Positions 1 to 6,855 are shown, numbered from the stretch's first letter. The stretch: 9,265 bases of DNA from Chitinophagaceae bacterium (GCA_947459455.1 CANHEC010000046.1:1-9265), one strand, 5' to 3'. Made by a program: numbers and translations. The notes: a model not told the origin generated them from the sequence alone.

Positions 1-57
1 GATTTTCAACAGCGGGAGCGCCGGTTTGGCAAAACCAGTGCCCAAATTGGCAGCTGA
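1..57 (+). CDS. uppS: Undecaprenyl diphosphate synthase (isoprenyl transferase), C-terminal end only
   Basis: Reading from base 1 in frame gives DFQQRERRFGKTSAQIGS and then TGA at 55-57. The 'FQ-x-RERRFGKTS' tail is the typical C-terminus of Bacteroidota UppS, a cis-prenyltransferase that adds isopentenyl units to farnesyl diphosphate to make the C55 lipid carrier for peptidoglycan and surface-glycan precursors. Only 18 residues are in the window, so the catalytic part lies to the left. The identification rests on this tail and on the known uppS-bamA-skp order in Bacteroidota. The 136 bases to the bamA start are not clearly coding. Confidence 0.82.
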   Translation, partial: DFQQRERRFGKTSAQIGS

Positions 58-96
58 GTATCGTTGGAAACCGCCGCCCACCGGCCGTTTAGCCCC

Positions 97-104
97 TACA
101 TTTG
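97..104 (+). promoter_or_regulatory. Candidate Bacteroidota -7 promoter box before bamA
   Basis: TACATTTG matches the Bacteroidota primary-sigma -7 consensus TAnnTTTG exactly. It lies between the uppS stop and the bamA start and would give a leader of roughly 80 bases. I see no good TTTG -33 element 19-21 bases upstream, so bamA could also be read mainly from uppS. Confidence 0.4.
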
Positions 105-193
105 CGCCGGCCATTTAACAAACACTTACCAGCAAAGCCAGTAATTTGCCGCCCTGCCTTGTGGTCACAAACCAACTGAAACAACAACTTTTC

Positions 194-2926
194 ATGTCTT
201 TTCGAATGTTCCGCCACTGCGTATTGGCCGCGTTGATGCTGTTGGGTGGCGTGGTAGTGGCACAAGCCCAGGATACCACCGCCACTTCGGTCGACCCCGA
301 GCTTGAAAACATCTTTACCCAGCGTATTCCCAAAGAATACATCGTTGCCTCGGTAAAGGTGACAGGCAACAAGTATTTTGACCAGCAACTGCTGCTTTCC
401 ATTGCCAACCTGAATGTGGGTGACAAAATCATGCTGCCAGGTGGCGACAATTTTGCCAAGACCATTAACCTGCTGTGGACGCAGAACTATTTCAGCAATG
501 TTGCTATTTACATTCTGCGGCTGGAAAAGCCCAATAAGCTGCACCTGGAAATAGAAGTGCAGGAGCGCCCCCGCTTGCAAAAGTTCACATTTGCCGGGGT
601 GAAAAAGGGCGATATTGAAGACCTTCAAACCAAATCGGGCCTCGTGTCGGGCCGTATCATTACCGAGCACAGCAAGCAGCTGGCCATTGATGCGGTGGTA
701 AAGTTTTACCAGGAAAAAGGCTTTCGCAATGTGTCGGTAGGCATTCAGGAAATAGCCAGCAAAACGGTGCCCAACGCGGCTGACCTGGTGTTTGATGTAG
801 ACCGCGGTACCAAAGTGAAAGTGGGCAACATATTTGTGGGTGGCAATACCGAGGTGGCCGATCTGAAGATCAAACGCCAGATGAAGGGTACCAAGGAAAT
901 GACCCGTATTACCCTCTTTCCGGTGCAGGATACACCGATACTGGTGCCAATAAAGCACACTTCGGTCGATCGGCTGCTGGAGCAGCAGGGCTTTTTGCAG
1001 CCCACAGTGGTCAAAAACAGCCTCGACGAATATTTCCGCTTTAAGCTTTTCAGCAGCGCCAAGTTTAACCAGCAGAAATACACCGAGGACAAGGAAAAAA
1101 TACTCGACTATTACAATACGCTAGGCTTCAGAGATGCCCGCATCGTGAAGGATACCACCTACATGAAAAACGGCCATCTGGATGTGGAGCTGGTGATGAA
1201 CGAAGGACGCCGCTACTATTTCGGCAAAATGACCTTCCGCGGCAATACCAAGTATTCCGACTCCATCCTGCAGGTGCTCATGAATATCAAGCGGGGCGAC
1301 ATTTACAATAAAGAAACCCTGGACAAGGCACTGGGTAAGCAGCTGAGTGCCGACGGTAGTGCCGATATCAGTGCCCTGTATATGGATGATGGCTACCTGT
1401 TCTTCAGGGCCGAGGCCAATGAAACATCGGTATACAACGATACCATCGACCATGAGATCCGCTTGTTTGAAGGGCCGCAGGCTACTATCAAAAACATCCA
1501 CATTTCAGGCAACGAAAAGACCAAGGAGTACGTAATCCGCCGCGAATTGCGCACCATCCCCGGCGAAAAGTTCAGCCGGCAGGACCTGATACGCAGCAAC
1601 CGCGAAATAGCCAACCTGAACTATTTCAACCAGGAGAATATCGGCATCAACCCCGTGCCCGATATGAACGATGGCACGGTCGATATTAATTACACCGTAG
1701 AAGAGAAGAGCAGCGACCAGCTGGAGCTGAGTGCAGGCTGGGGCGGCGGTATTGGTCTTACCGGTACGCTGGGTGTTACGTTCAATAACTTTTCTATCCG
1801 CAACATCTTCAAGCGGGAAACCTGGGACCCACTGCCCAGTGGCGATGGCCAAAAGCTGAGCCTGCGCCTGCAGAGCAATGGCCGGGCGTTCCGCAGCTAC
1901 AACTTCAGCTTTACCGAGCCCTGGTTGGGAGGTAAAAAGCGAAATGCCTTCACTGTAAGCGTGTTCGATACGAAGTTTTCAAACGCATTTAACCCGCTTA
2001 CCGGCCAGTTTGAGCGAAACCCTTCCAGCTTTATTCGCACCACAGGTGCTACCGTGTCACTGGGCAGGCAGCTCAAATGGCCCGACGACTTTTTCAGTCT
2101 CAGTACGGCTATCAGCTACACCCGCTATCAGCTGCAAAACTATCCCAACTTTTTCCCGGGCCTCAGCAATGGCGTGAGCAACAACCTCAACATCAGGTTT
2201 GCGCTGCAGCGTAGCAGCATCGATCAACCATTGTTTCCCCGCAGCGGTTCAAACTTTTTGGCCAGTGTGGCCCTTACGCCGCCATGGAGCCTGTTGGGTG
2301 GTAAAAAAACATTTGATACACCCGAAGAACGCTACCGCCTGATTGAGTACCACAAGTGGCGCTTTACCGGCGAGTGGTATGTGCCCCTGAGCCGCCCCCA
2401 CGGTGCCGAAAGAAACAAGCAATTGGTGCTGAAGCTGGCGGCTAAGTATGGCTTTATTGGCCGCTACAACAGCGATCTGGAGATTTCGCCTTTCGAACGC
2501 TTCCAGGTGGGCGATGCGGGCCTTACCAACCAGTTTGCCCTCATTGGCTTCGATGTGATTGCACACCGCGGCTATCCCGTGTACCAAACCAGCGATCCTA
2601 AGGTCAACCCCGACCAGCAGGGAGCCAGTCAGTACTTCACCATTTTTAATAAGTACACGGCCGAAATACGCTACCCGCTTAGCCTCAACCCCAGCTCTAC
2701 CATTTTTGCCCTCGGCTTTATGGAAGCAGCCAACGGTTGGTACGATATCAAGGACTACAACCCGTTCAGACTGCGCCGCAGTGTGGGCCTTGGCATGCGC
2801 TTCTTCCTGCCCATGTTTGGCCTGCTGGGCTTCGACTACGGTGTGGGCCTCGATCGCTTGCAGCCGGGCAATGGTTTGCGTGACGCTACCCGCTTCACCT
2901 TCATGCTGGGCTTTGAGCCGGATTAA
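194..2926 (+). CDS. bamA: BamA, outer-membrane protein assembly factor (Omp85 family)
   Basis: BamA is the central subunit of the BAM complex: its periplasmic POTRA domains receive unfolded beta-barrel proteins and its own C-terminal barrel inserts them into the outer membrane. The ATG at 194 is preferred over the in-frame ATG at 146, because it starts directly on a signal peptide (MSFRMFRHCV, hydrophobic to residue 22, probable cleavage AQA|QD after residue 25). The protein is then 910 residues. Five POTRA-like units follow at about 50-124, 127-204, 207-335, 341-424 and 429-504. The third carries a long insertion of the kind I associate with Chitinophagaceae. The barrel begins near 508, with the conserved FTEPW at 573-577 and HRGY at 791-794, the counterpart of the VRGF/Y motif of barrel loop 6. 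The last residues are FMLGFEPD, without the usual final aromatic. Two Skp-type chaperone genes follow. Identification is very secure; the exact start is less so. Confidence 0.96.
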   Translation: MSFRMFRHCVLAALMLLGGVVVAQAQDTTATSVDPELENIFTQRIPKEYIVASVKVTGNKYFDQQLLLSIANLNVGDKIMLPGGDNFAKTINLLWTQNYFSNVAIYILRLEKPNKLHLEIEVQERPRLQKFTFAGVKKGDIEDLQTKSGLVSGRIITEHSKQLAIDAVVKFYQEKGFRNVSVGIQEIASKTVPNAADLVFDVDRGTKVKVGNIFVGGNTEVADLKIKRQMKGTKEMTRITLFPVQDTPILVPIKHTSVDRLLEQQGFLQPTVVKNSLDEYFRFKLFSSAKFNQQKYTEDKEKILDYYNTLGFRDARIVKDTTYMKNGHLDVELVMNEGRRYYFGKMTFRGNTKYSDSILQVLMNIKRGDIYNKETLDKALGKQLSADGSADISALYMDDGYLFFRAEANETSVYNDTIDHEIRLFEGPQATIKNIHISGNEKTKEYVIRRELRTIPGEKFSRQDLIRSNREIANLNYFNQENIGINPVPDMNDGTVDINYTVEEKSSDQLELSAGWGGGIGLTGTLGVTFNNFSIRNIFKRETWDPLPSGDGQKLSLRLQSNGRAFRSYNFSFTEPWLGGKKRNAFTVSVFDTKFSNAFNPLTGQFERNPSSFIRTTGATVSLGRQLKWPDDFFSLSTAISYTRYQLQNYPNFFPGLSNGVSNNLNIRFALQRSSIDQPLFPRSGSNFLASVALTPPWSLLGGKKTFDTPEERYRLIEYHKWRFTGEWYVPLSRPHGAERNKQLVLKLAAKYGFIGRYNSDLEISPFERFQVGDAGLTNQFALIGFDVIAHRGYPVYQTSDPKVNPDQQGASQYFTIFNKYTAEIRYPLSLNPSSTIFALGFMEAANGWYDIKDYNPFRLRRSVGLGMRFFLPMFGLLGFDYGVGLDRLQPGNGLRDATRFTFMLGFEPD

Positions 2927-3062
2927 TAGCAGCATTAACGGAATGCTAACCACCCCAACCCTGGTTGGTACGTATTACGCACACAGCATAGCCAAAAACA
3001 GCGAGGCCTTAACAAGGCGTTTGGCAGCCTTTGGCTACATTCATGCCTGCTAAAACTTGTGT

Positions 3063-3581
3063 ATGAAACAACTTTCTCTCCTTTTGCTGGCCGTGGTAGC
3101 CACCGGCCTGTCGGCAGTAGCACAGCGCTACGCTATTATCGATACCCGGTACATTTTAGAGAAAATGCCCGAGTACACCGAAGCCAAAAAGAAACTGGAT
3201 GCCACTGCCAATATGTGGCAAAAGGAAATTGACAACAAACAAGCGGAACTGGACAAAATGTACCGCGACTTTGAGGCAGAAAAAGTGATGCTGACACCTG
3301 AATTGGTGAAGAAGCGGGAGGATGAACTGTTCAACAAAGAAAAAGAAGTACGCGACCTGCAAAAGAAGCGTTTTGGCTTTGAAGGCGACCTGTTTGGCGA
3401 ACGTCAGAAATTGATAAAACCCATACAGGACAAGGTGTACACTGCCGTACAGAAGCTGGCCGTGGCCCGCTCGTACGACTTTATACTAGATAAAAGTGAG
3501 GGCATTACCGTTATATTTGCCGACCCCAAACTGGACAAAAGCGAAGACGTGCTCCGCGAATTGGGCATCCGCTCCAACTAA
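3063..3581 (+). CDS. skp: OmpH/Skp-family periplasmic chaperone, first copy
   Basis: This is a 172-residue secreted protein of the OmpH/Skp family. Skp forms trimers whose coiled-coil arms hold unfolded outer-membrane proteins in the periplasm until BamA inserts them. The ATG at 3063 gives a clean signal peptide (MKQLSLLLLAVVATGLSAVA|Q). A TTG two codons upstream would only prepend Met-Cys and is less likely. After the leader comes the family's first strand, RYAIIDTRYILEKMPEYTEA, then a long Lys/Glu-rich helical arm (about 38-115), then a return to the beta core (SYDFILDKSEGITVIFADPK). Length and layout are normal for the family. It lies 136 bases after bamA and 43 bases before a second member, so the genes are probably co-transcribed. 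Confidence 0.92.
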   Translation: MKQLSLLLLAVVATGLSAVAQRYAIIDTRYILEKMPEYTEAKKKLDATANMWQKEIDNKQAELDKMYRDFEAEKVMLTPELVKKREDELFNKEKEVRDLQKKRFGFEGDLFGERQKLIKPIQDKVYTAVQKLAVARSYDFILDKSEGITVIFADPKLDKSEDVLRELGIRSN

Positions 3582-3624
3582 AGGGCTCAACCAATCATAA
3601 TCAACTAAAAAAACGATCAAGCAA

Positions 3625-4212
3625 ATGAAAAAGCTGATGATGGCAGCTATTGCCATCCTGAGTCTGGCGAGTGTAGGATACAGCCAGGCTACGCCAAACA
3701 AGTTTGGCTACTTCGATCTGGAGTCTGTACTAGGCCTGATGCCAGGTGTAGAAAAAATTGATTCGCTGGTAAATAAGTTTCAACGCGATACACTGGATCC
3801 TGAATATCAGTTCGAGCTATCGGAACTGAACCGTATGGACAGCGTGCTGAAGGCCGATAGCGGCACCAGCAAAATGCCTCCTCGCATTTATCAGATGGAA
3901 ATGCAAAAGCAGGCCGAGCGTTTTTACAAACTGCAAAACTGGCAACAGTACACGCAGCAGGTAATGCAGGCCAAGCAGCAGGAACTGATGCAGCCCTACC
4001 TGGGCCGTGTATTCGAAGCACTGCAAACAGTAATCAACGAAGGCAAGTACACTTATGTATTCAAGCGGGAAACACTGTGGCAGGCTCCGCCAGCCGATAA
4101 CCTGGTGATACCCGTAGCTAAAAAGCTGGGCCTGAAGCTGCCGCCCGAACTGAGCGGACAGCAAGACAAGCCGGCACCCAAGCCAGCCGCTGGTGGTCGC
4201 CCCAACAATTAA
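3625..4212 (+). CDS. skp: OmpH/Skp-family periplasmic protein, second and more divergent copy
   Basis: This 195-residue protein has a signal peptide (MKKLMMAAIAILSLASVGYS|Q) followed by NKFGYFDLESVLGLMPGVEK, which matches the opening strand and helix of OmpH/Skp proteins. The helical arm (about 45-125) is Gln/Met-rich rather than Lys/Glu-rich. The core returns with KYTYVFKRETLWQAPPADN, and the protein ends in a Pro/Ala/Gly tail (from about residue 172) that Skp proteins usually lack. It starts 43 bases after the first copy and is followed by a strong terminator, so it is the last gene of the cluster. It may have a different client range or a structural role. Family membership is clear; the division of labour with the first copy is inference. 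Confidence 0.85.
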   Translation: MKKLMMAAIAILSLASVGYSQATPNKFGYFDLESVLGLMPGVEKIDSLVNKFQRDTLDPEYQFELSELNRMDSVLKADSGTSKMPPRIYQMEMQKQAERFYKLQNWQQYTQQVMQAKQQELMQPYLGRVFEALQTVINEGKYTYVFKRETLWQAPPADNLVIPVAKKLGLKLPPELSGQQDKPAPKPAAGGRPNN

Positions 4213-4220
4213 GTCAGTAT

Positions 4221-4239
4221 AGCTATCAGTATGATAGCT
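4221..4239. repeat. Perfect 8-bp inverted repeat just after the second skp gene
   Basis: AGCTATCA (4221-4228) and TGATAGCT (4232-4239) are exact complements around a 3-base loop. No T-run follows, so it is not a terminator by itself. It could be a short hairpin that stabilises the 3' end of the mRNA upstream of the true terminator. Confidence 0.5.
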
Positions 4240-4251
4240 GCCCATATGGCA

Positions 4252-4288
4252 AGCGCCGAACACTACTTGTGTTCGGCGCTGTTTTTTT
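4252..4288 (+). terminator. Rho-independent terminator of the bamA-skp-skp cluster
   Basis: AGCGCCGAACAC (4252-4263) pairs perfectly with GTGTTCGGCGCT (4269-4280) around the loop TACTT, giving a 12-bp stem. Seven T residues follow at 4282-4288. It lies 40 bases past the stop of the second skp gene. The convergent gene on the minus strand ends only 22 bases beyond it. Read on that strand the hairpin is not followed by a T-run, so it is directional. Confidence 0.93.
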
Positions 4289-4309
4289 CGGGCAATGGTG
4301 GGCCCTCGC

Positions 4310-4825
4310 TTAGTAACGAATGACCACCGGTGTGCCTACGCCCACCAGGCTGTACAGCTCGTTCAGGTCTTCGTTTTTCAGGCTGATGCAGCCCAGTGTC
4401 CATGGTTGCATCAGGTCTACCGCCCAATCTTCGCGGGGCCAGGTGCCATGGATGCCAATATCGCCGCCTATTTTGGCGTGGGCGGGTATAATGCCGGCAG
4501 CCTTGCGCTGTTTAAACTTGTCGTAGTCGGCCTTGGTGGGGTAGTCTATGCGGAGAAACTTGTTCCACTTATCGTGCGGGTACATGCGCTGTATTTTGAA
4601 GCGGCCTTCGGGTGTGCGGCGGTCGCCCTGGTACAGCTTATCGCCCAGGTCTTTGCTACCAAAGGTGCAGGGCCACTCTATCAGCCAGTCTACAGCATCG
4701 TACAGGCGCACGGTGTGGTCGCTTTTATCAATCAGCAGGTAGTAGCTGCTTTTGGTAGAGGCAGGGCGCAGGCTAAGCAAGGCAAAGGCGCTGACGCAAA
4801 GCACCAGCAGGCTGACACGAGGCAT
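4310..4825 (-). CDS. Secreted L,D-transpeptidase-like protein (YkuD catalytic domain)
   Basis: YkuD-domain enzymes use a cysteine to form or rearrange meso-diaminopimelate cross-links in peptidoglycan or to attach proteins to it; some act instead as scaffolding or amidase-like relatives. The protein has 171 residues. A hydrophobic leader (about 4-19) points to export, with no acceptable lipobox. The domain starts near residue 28 (YYLLIDKSDHTVRLYD) and contains GDRRTPEGRFKI (67-78), a usual signature before the active site. The catalytic pair is His126 in GIHGTW and Cys146 in TLGCISLKNEDLNELY. The region around Cys is TLGC-I-S rather than the common SHGC-x-R, as in the 'TxGCI' subgroup. The domain is nearly the whole protein, with no LysM or other wall-binding module. 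It converges on the chaperone cluster and lies 220 bases downstream of lutB on the same strand, so it may have its own promoter. The actual reaction is not proven by sequence. Confidence 0.88.
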   Translation of the reverse strand: MPRVSLLVLCVSAFALLSLRPASTKSSYYLLIDKSDHTVRLYDAVDWLIEWPCTFGSKDLGDKLYQGDRRTPEGRFKIQRMYPHDKWNKFLRIDYPTKADYDKFKQRKAAGIIPAHAKIGGDIGIHGTWPREDWAVDLMQPWTLGCISLKNEDLNELYSLVGVGTPVVIRY

Positions 4826-4923
4826 ACGACAGATGATTTGCCAGCTAAACGAGGACGGCGCAAGCCAGCTGTTGTGGCTGGTCGTGCATTAACGCAAGTT
4901 TGGCAAATGCGATGCAGCGGAAA

Positions 4924-5006
4924 GCCGAAAGCTTAGGGCAAAAGGCCGAAAGCGGAGAGGAGAAAACTAGAAGGATAGATGGCAGATGACAGTTGGCTGA
5001 TGGCAG
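4924..5006. repeat. Two pairs of short direct repeats between lutB and the L,D-transpeptidase gene
   Basis: GCCGAAAGC occurs at 4924-4932 and 4945-4953, and GATGGCAG at 4978-4985 and 4999-5006. Both pairs have a 21-base offset, about two helical turns. They lie in the 220-base gap upstream of the minus-strand L,D-transpeptidase gene, which otherwise shows no coding potential. They may be protein-binding sites or remnants of slippage; the short lengths leave chance possible. Confidence 0.4.
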
Positions 5007-5045
5007 CGTGGAAGCAAACGGTAAGTGAAAAAAATCCAGACCTGT

Positions 5046-6458
5046 CTACTTAGTTTCTTGCTCCTTCCACAGCTGGTTGAAGGTTTTGGGCGCAAAGTCG
5101 AGGTCGGCGTGCTGTTTTTTCCAGGCGGTAAACAGGCGGTTGACCATGCGGTTTTTGAGGCGGCCGTTGCCCAGGTTCATCATCGTGCGGCTCAGGCTGG
5201 CTGTTTTCCACGCTTTCCATGCCAGGCGCTCAGCCAGGTTGCTTTCGCCCTGGCGTACCGCTTCGTGCCGGTTGTGCAGCAGCAGCTCGTGCAGATTAAT
5301 GCGCACGGGGCATACCTCGGTACAATTGCCACACAAGCTGCTGGCATAGCTCAGGTGCTTGTAGGGCTGCATGCCGCGCAGCCATGGGGTGATTACCTTG
5401 CCAATGGGGCCGCTGTAGGTGGTTTCGTAGCTGTGGCCGCCAATATTTTTGTACACGGGGCAGGCATTGAGGCAGCTACCGCAGCGAATGCAGTACAGGG
5501 CTTCGCGGCTGCGGGCATCGGCCAGCAGGCGGCTGCGTCCATTGTCCAGCAAAATGACCACCATGCGGGTAGGGCCATCCACCTCGCCGGGCTGGCGGGG
5601 GCCGCTGATAATGCTATTGTACACGGTGACCTGCTGCCCCGTGCCGTAGGTGGCCAGCATGGGCCAAAAAATGGCAAGGTCTTGCAGCTGGGGAATCACT
5701 TTTTCGATGCCTGCCACCACGATGTGTACCGGTGGCAGTGCACAGCTGAGGCGGCCATTGCCTTCGTTTTCGGTAATGGCAATGCTCCCAGTATCGGCTA
5801 TCAGAAAATTGGCACCCGTCACGCCTACTTCGGCATTGGCGTATTTTTCTCGCAGTTTGTGGCGGGCTACCTGTGTCAGCTGCTCGGGCGTCAGGCCGGG
5901 CTCGCAGCCCAGCTTGTCGGCAAACAGGCGGGCTACGTCTTCCTTGCTTTTGTGCATGGCCGGCGTCACAATGTGGTAGGGCGGCTCGCCATCCAGCTGC
6001 TGTATGTACTCGCCCAGGTCGGTTTCAATGCTCTCAATGTCGTTGGCTTCGAGAAAATCATTGAGATGAATTTCCTCGGTCACCATGCTTTTGCTTTTCA
6101 CCAGGGTACGGCATTGCGCCTGCTGGCAAATCTGCAAAATGGCATCGAGGGCTTCCTGTGCATCGCGGGCCCATACTACTTCGCCACCGCGGCTGGCAAA
6201 GGCCTGCTCAAACTGCAGCAGGTGCTGCGGCAATTGCTCAATGGCCTGCCACTTGCGGTTTTTAAGCAGCTGCCGGGCCAGCTCCAGCTGGGCAAACTGC
6301 TGCTTGCCCTTGGGCACGGCCGCATTGTAACGGCTGATGTTGAAATTGATTTTACGCCGATGCTCCAGATCGGCCGCTTTCACGGTGCTGCGGGCTACAA
6401 ACGATCCAGCGCTGCCGGTGGCAGTGGCTGGTTTGATGGGGGTCTGCAGCTTGGTCAT
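5046..6458 (-). CDS. lutB: LutB-type lactate utilization iron-sulfur protein
   Basis: LutB is part of the cytoplasmic LutABC complex that oxidises L-lactate to pyruvate; LutA and LutC are its usual partners. The ATG at 6458 is the first ATG in frame and gives 470 residues, close to B. subtilis LutB and E. coli YkgF. The N-terminal LUD domain shows KSKSMVTEEIHLND (121-134), ETDLGEYIQQLDGEPP (145-160), GVTGANFLIADTGSIAITENEGN (212-234) and DNGRS (305-309). The iron-sulfur region follows: CIRCGSCLNACP with Cys323, 326, 329 and 333, then SLCGNCTEVCP with Cys376, 379 and 383. The residue that would complete a canonical second CxxCxxCxxxCP, position 373, is Ser; as I recall this occurs in many LutB homologues. 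A C-terminal helical tail ends in FNQLWKEQ. No lutA or lutC is adjacent: a small membrane-protein gene lies 78 bases upstream and an L,D-transpeptidase gene downstream. Confidence 0.94.
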   Translation of the reverse strand: MTKLQTPIKPATATGSAGSFVARSTVKAADLEHRRKINFNISRYNAAVPKGKQQFAQLELARQLLKNRKWQAIEQLPQHLLQFEQAFASRGGEVVWARDAQEALDAILQICQQAQCRTLVKSKSMVTEEIHLNDFLEANDIESIETDLGEYIQQLDGEPPYHIVTPAMHKSKEDVARLFADKLGCEPGLTPEQLTQVARHKLREKYANAEVGVTGANFLIADTGSIAITENEGNGRLSCALPPVHIVVAGIEKVIPQLQDLAIFWPMLATYGTGQQVTVYNSIISGPRQPGEVDGPTRMVVILLDNGRSRLLADARSREALYCIRCGSCLNACPVYKNIGGHSYETTYSGPIGKVITPWLRGMQPYKHLSYASSLCGNCTEVCPVRINLHELLLHNRHEAVRQGESNLAERLAWKAWKTASLSRTMMNLGNGRLKNRMVNRLFTAWKKQHADLDFAPKTFNQLWKEQETK

Positions 6459-6536
6459 GCGGGGTGATGCTGAATGTGAGAGACCGTGAAATACAGATGA
6501 GAGCAACGGGCACTGGGCCGGCTGGCGGGGCCGTCA

Positions 6537-6746
6537 TTAGTGGTGGCCATGATCGGCGCCACCTTTGGCCTGCTCGTGCTGGCGCATTTGGTACAGCAGG
6601 GCAATGATGCTGAGAATACCAAACGTGAGTACGCCTACCACGCTCAGGGCAATGGCCCAAGCCTTGCCGTAGTCGAAGCTCTTGATCATCATCATGAAGC
6701 AGAAGATGGTGATGAGGATGGTAACGGCGAAGAAGGGGAACTTCAT
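6537..6746 (-). CDS. Small two-helix membrane protein with a His-rich tail, function unknown
   Basis: This is a 69-residue protein of a family I do not recognise. It has two predicted membrane helices, about 4-22 (FPFFAVTILITIFCFMMMI) and 33-56 (WAIALSVVGVLTFGILSIIA and beyond), separated by the short segment KSFDYGKA. It ends in a hydrophilic tail, QMRQHEQAKGGADHGHH, with four His residues that could bind metal or simply face the cytoplasm. The ATG at 6746 is preferred: a TTG eight codons upstream, at 6770, would overlap the best promoter box. It lies 78 bases upstream of lutB on the same strand, with no promoter-like box in between, so the two are probably co-transcribed. A link to lactate oxidation is only contextual. 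Confidence 0.72.
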   Translation of the reverse strand: MKFPFFAVTILITIFCFMMMIKSFDYGKAWAIALSVVGVLTFGILSIIALLYQMRQHEQAKGGADHGHH

Positions 6747-6767
6747 ATGCTTTGTTGGATTTGGGGG

Positions 6768-6775
6768 CAAAAATA
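6768..6775 (-). promoter_or_regulatory. Candidate -7 promoter box for the small membrane protein-lutB unit
   Basis: On the minus strand the bases read TATTTTTG, an exact match to TAnnTTTG. It lies 22-29 bases upstream of the ATG at 6746. A TTTG sits on the same strand at 6803-6800, 24 bases from the box, slightly more than the usual spacing, inside an inverted repeat. The position supports the downstream ATG as the real start. Confidence 0.55.
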
Positions 6776-6789
6776 GCGGGGATAGGCCG

Positions 6790-6824
6790 AATTTGAACTC
6801 AAATTAGGATTTGAAGTCTCAAAT
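6790..6824. promoter_or_regulatory. Two tandem inverted repeats with ATTTGA/TCAAAT half-sites
   Basis: The first repeat is AATTTGA-AC-TCAAATT (6790-6805). The second is ATTTGA-AGTC-TCAAAT (6809-6824), with centres 19 bases apart. They lie 15-49 bases upstream of the minus-strand -7 box at 6768-6775 and cover the place where its -33 element should be. This is the arrangement expected of an operator for a dimeric regulator, although AT-rich half-sites can arise by chance. Confidence 0.45.
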
Positions 6825-6840
6825 TCGAGGGTTGATAACC

Positions 6841-6855
6841 AAACTGTTACAGTTT
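6841..6855. repeat. 15-bp palindrome AAACTGT-T-ACAGTTT
   Basis: Seven-base arms are exact complements around a single central base. As DNA this is a good dimer-binding site; as RNA it could only fold by opening the inner pairs. It lies between the tandem repeats at 6790-6824 and the structured region further right. Confidence 0.45.

Noticed and set aside
89..958. Minus-strand open frame of 289 codons across the start of bamA.
   Set aside because: It is His/Gln/Leu-rich with no recognisable domain and runs antisense to the BamA signal peptide and POTRA domains.
2931..2947. AGCATT/AATGCT hairpin just after bamA, considered as a terminator.
   Set aside because: Six pairs only and no T-run; the downstream skp genes are likely co-transcribed.
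2249..2953. Minus-strand open frame of 234 codons across the end of bamA.
   Set aside because: It is a shadow of the BamA barrel, with no coherent family signature.
4295..4936. Plus-strand open frame of 213 codons opposite the L,D-transpeptidase gene.
   Set aside because: It is antisense to a gene with clear catalytic motifs and has no motif of its own.
5028..5047. T-run (minus strand, 5034-5028) after lutB with a tiny AGAC/GTCT hairpin, considered as a terminator.
   Set aside because: The stem has four pairs with a two-base loop and overlaps the stop codon, too weak to call as a rho-independent terminator.
5025..6467. Long plus-strand open frame of 480 codons antisense to lutB.
   Set aside because: It mirrors lutB almost end to end, has an Ala/Gly/Leu/Gln-rich sequence with no family features, and arises from the codon bias of the real gene, which carries clear LUD and Fe-S motifs.
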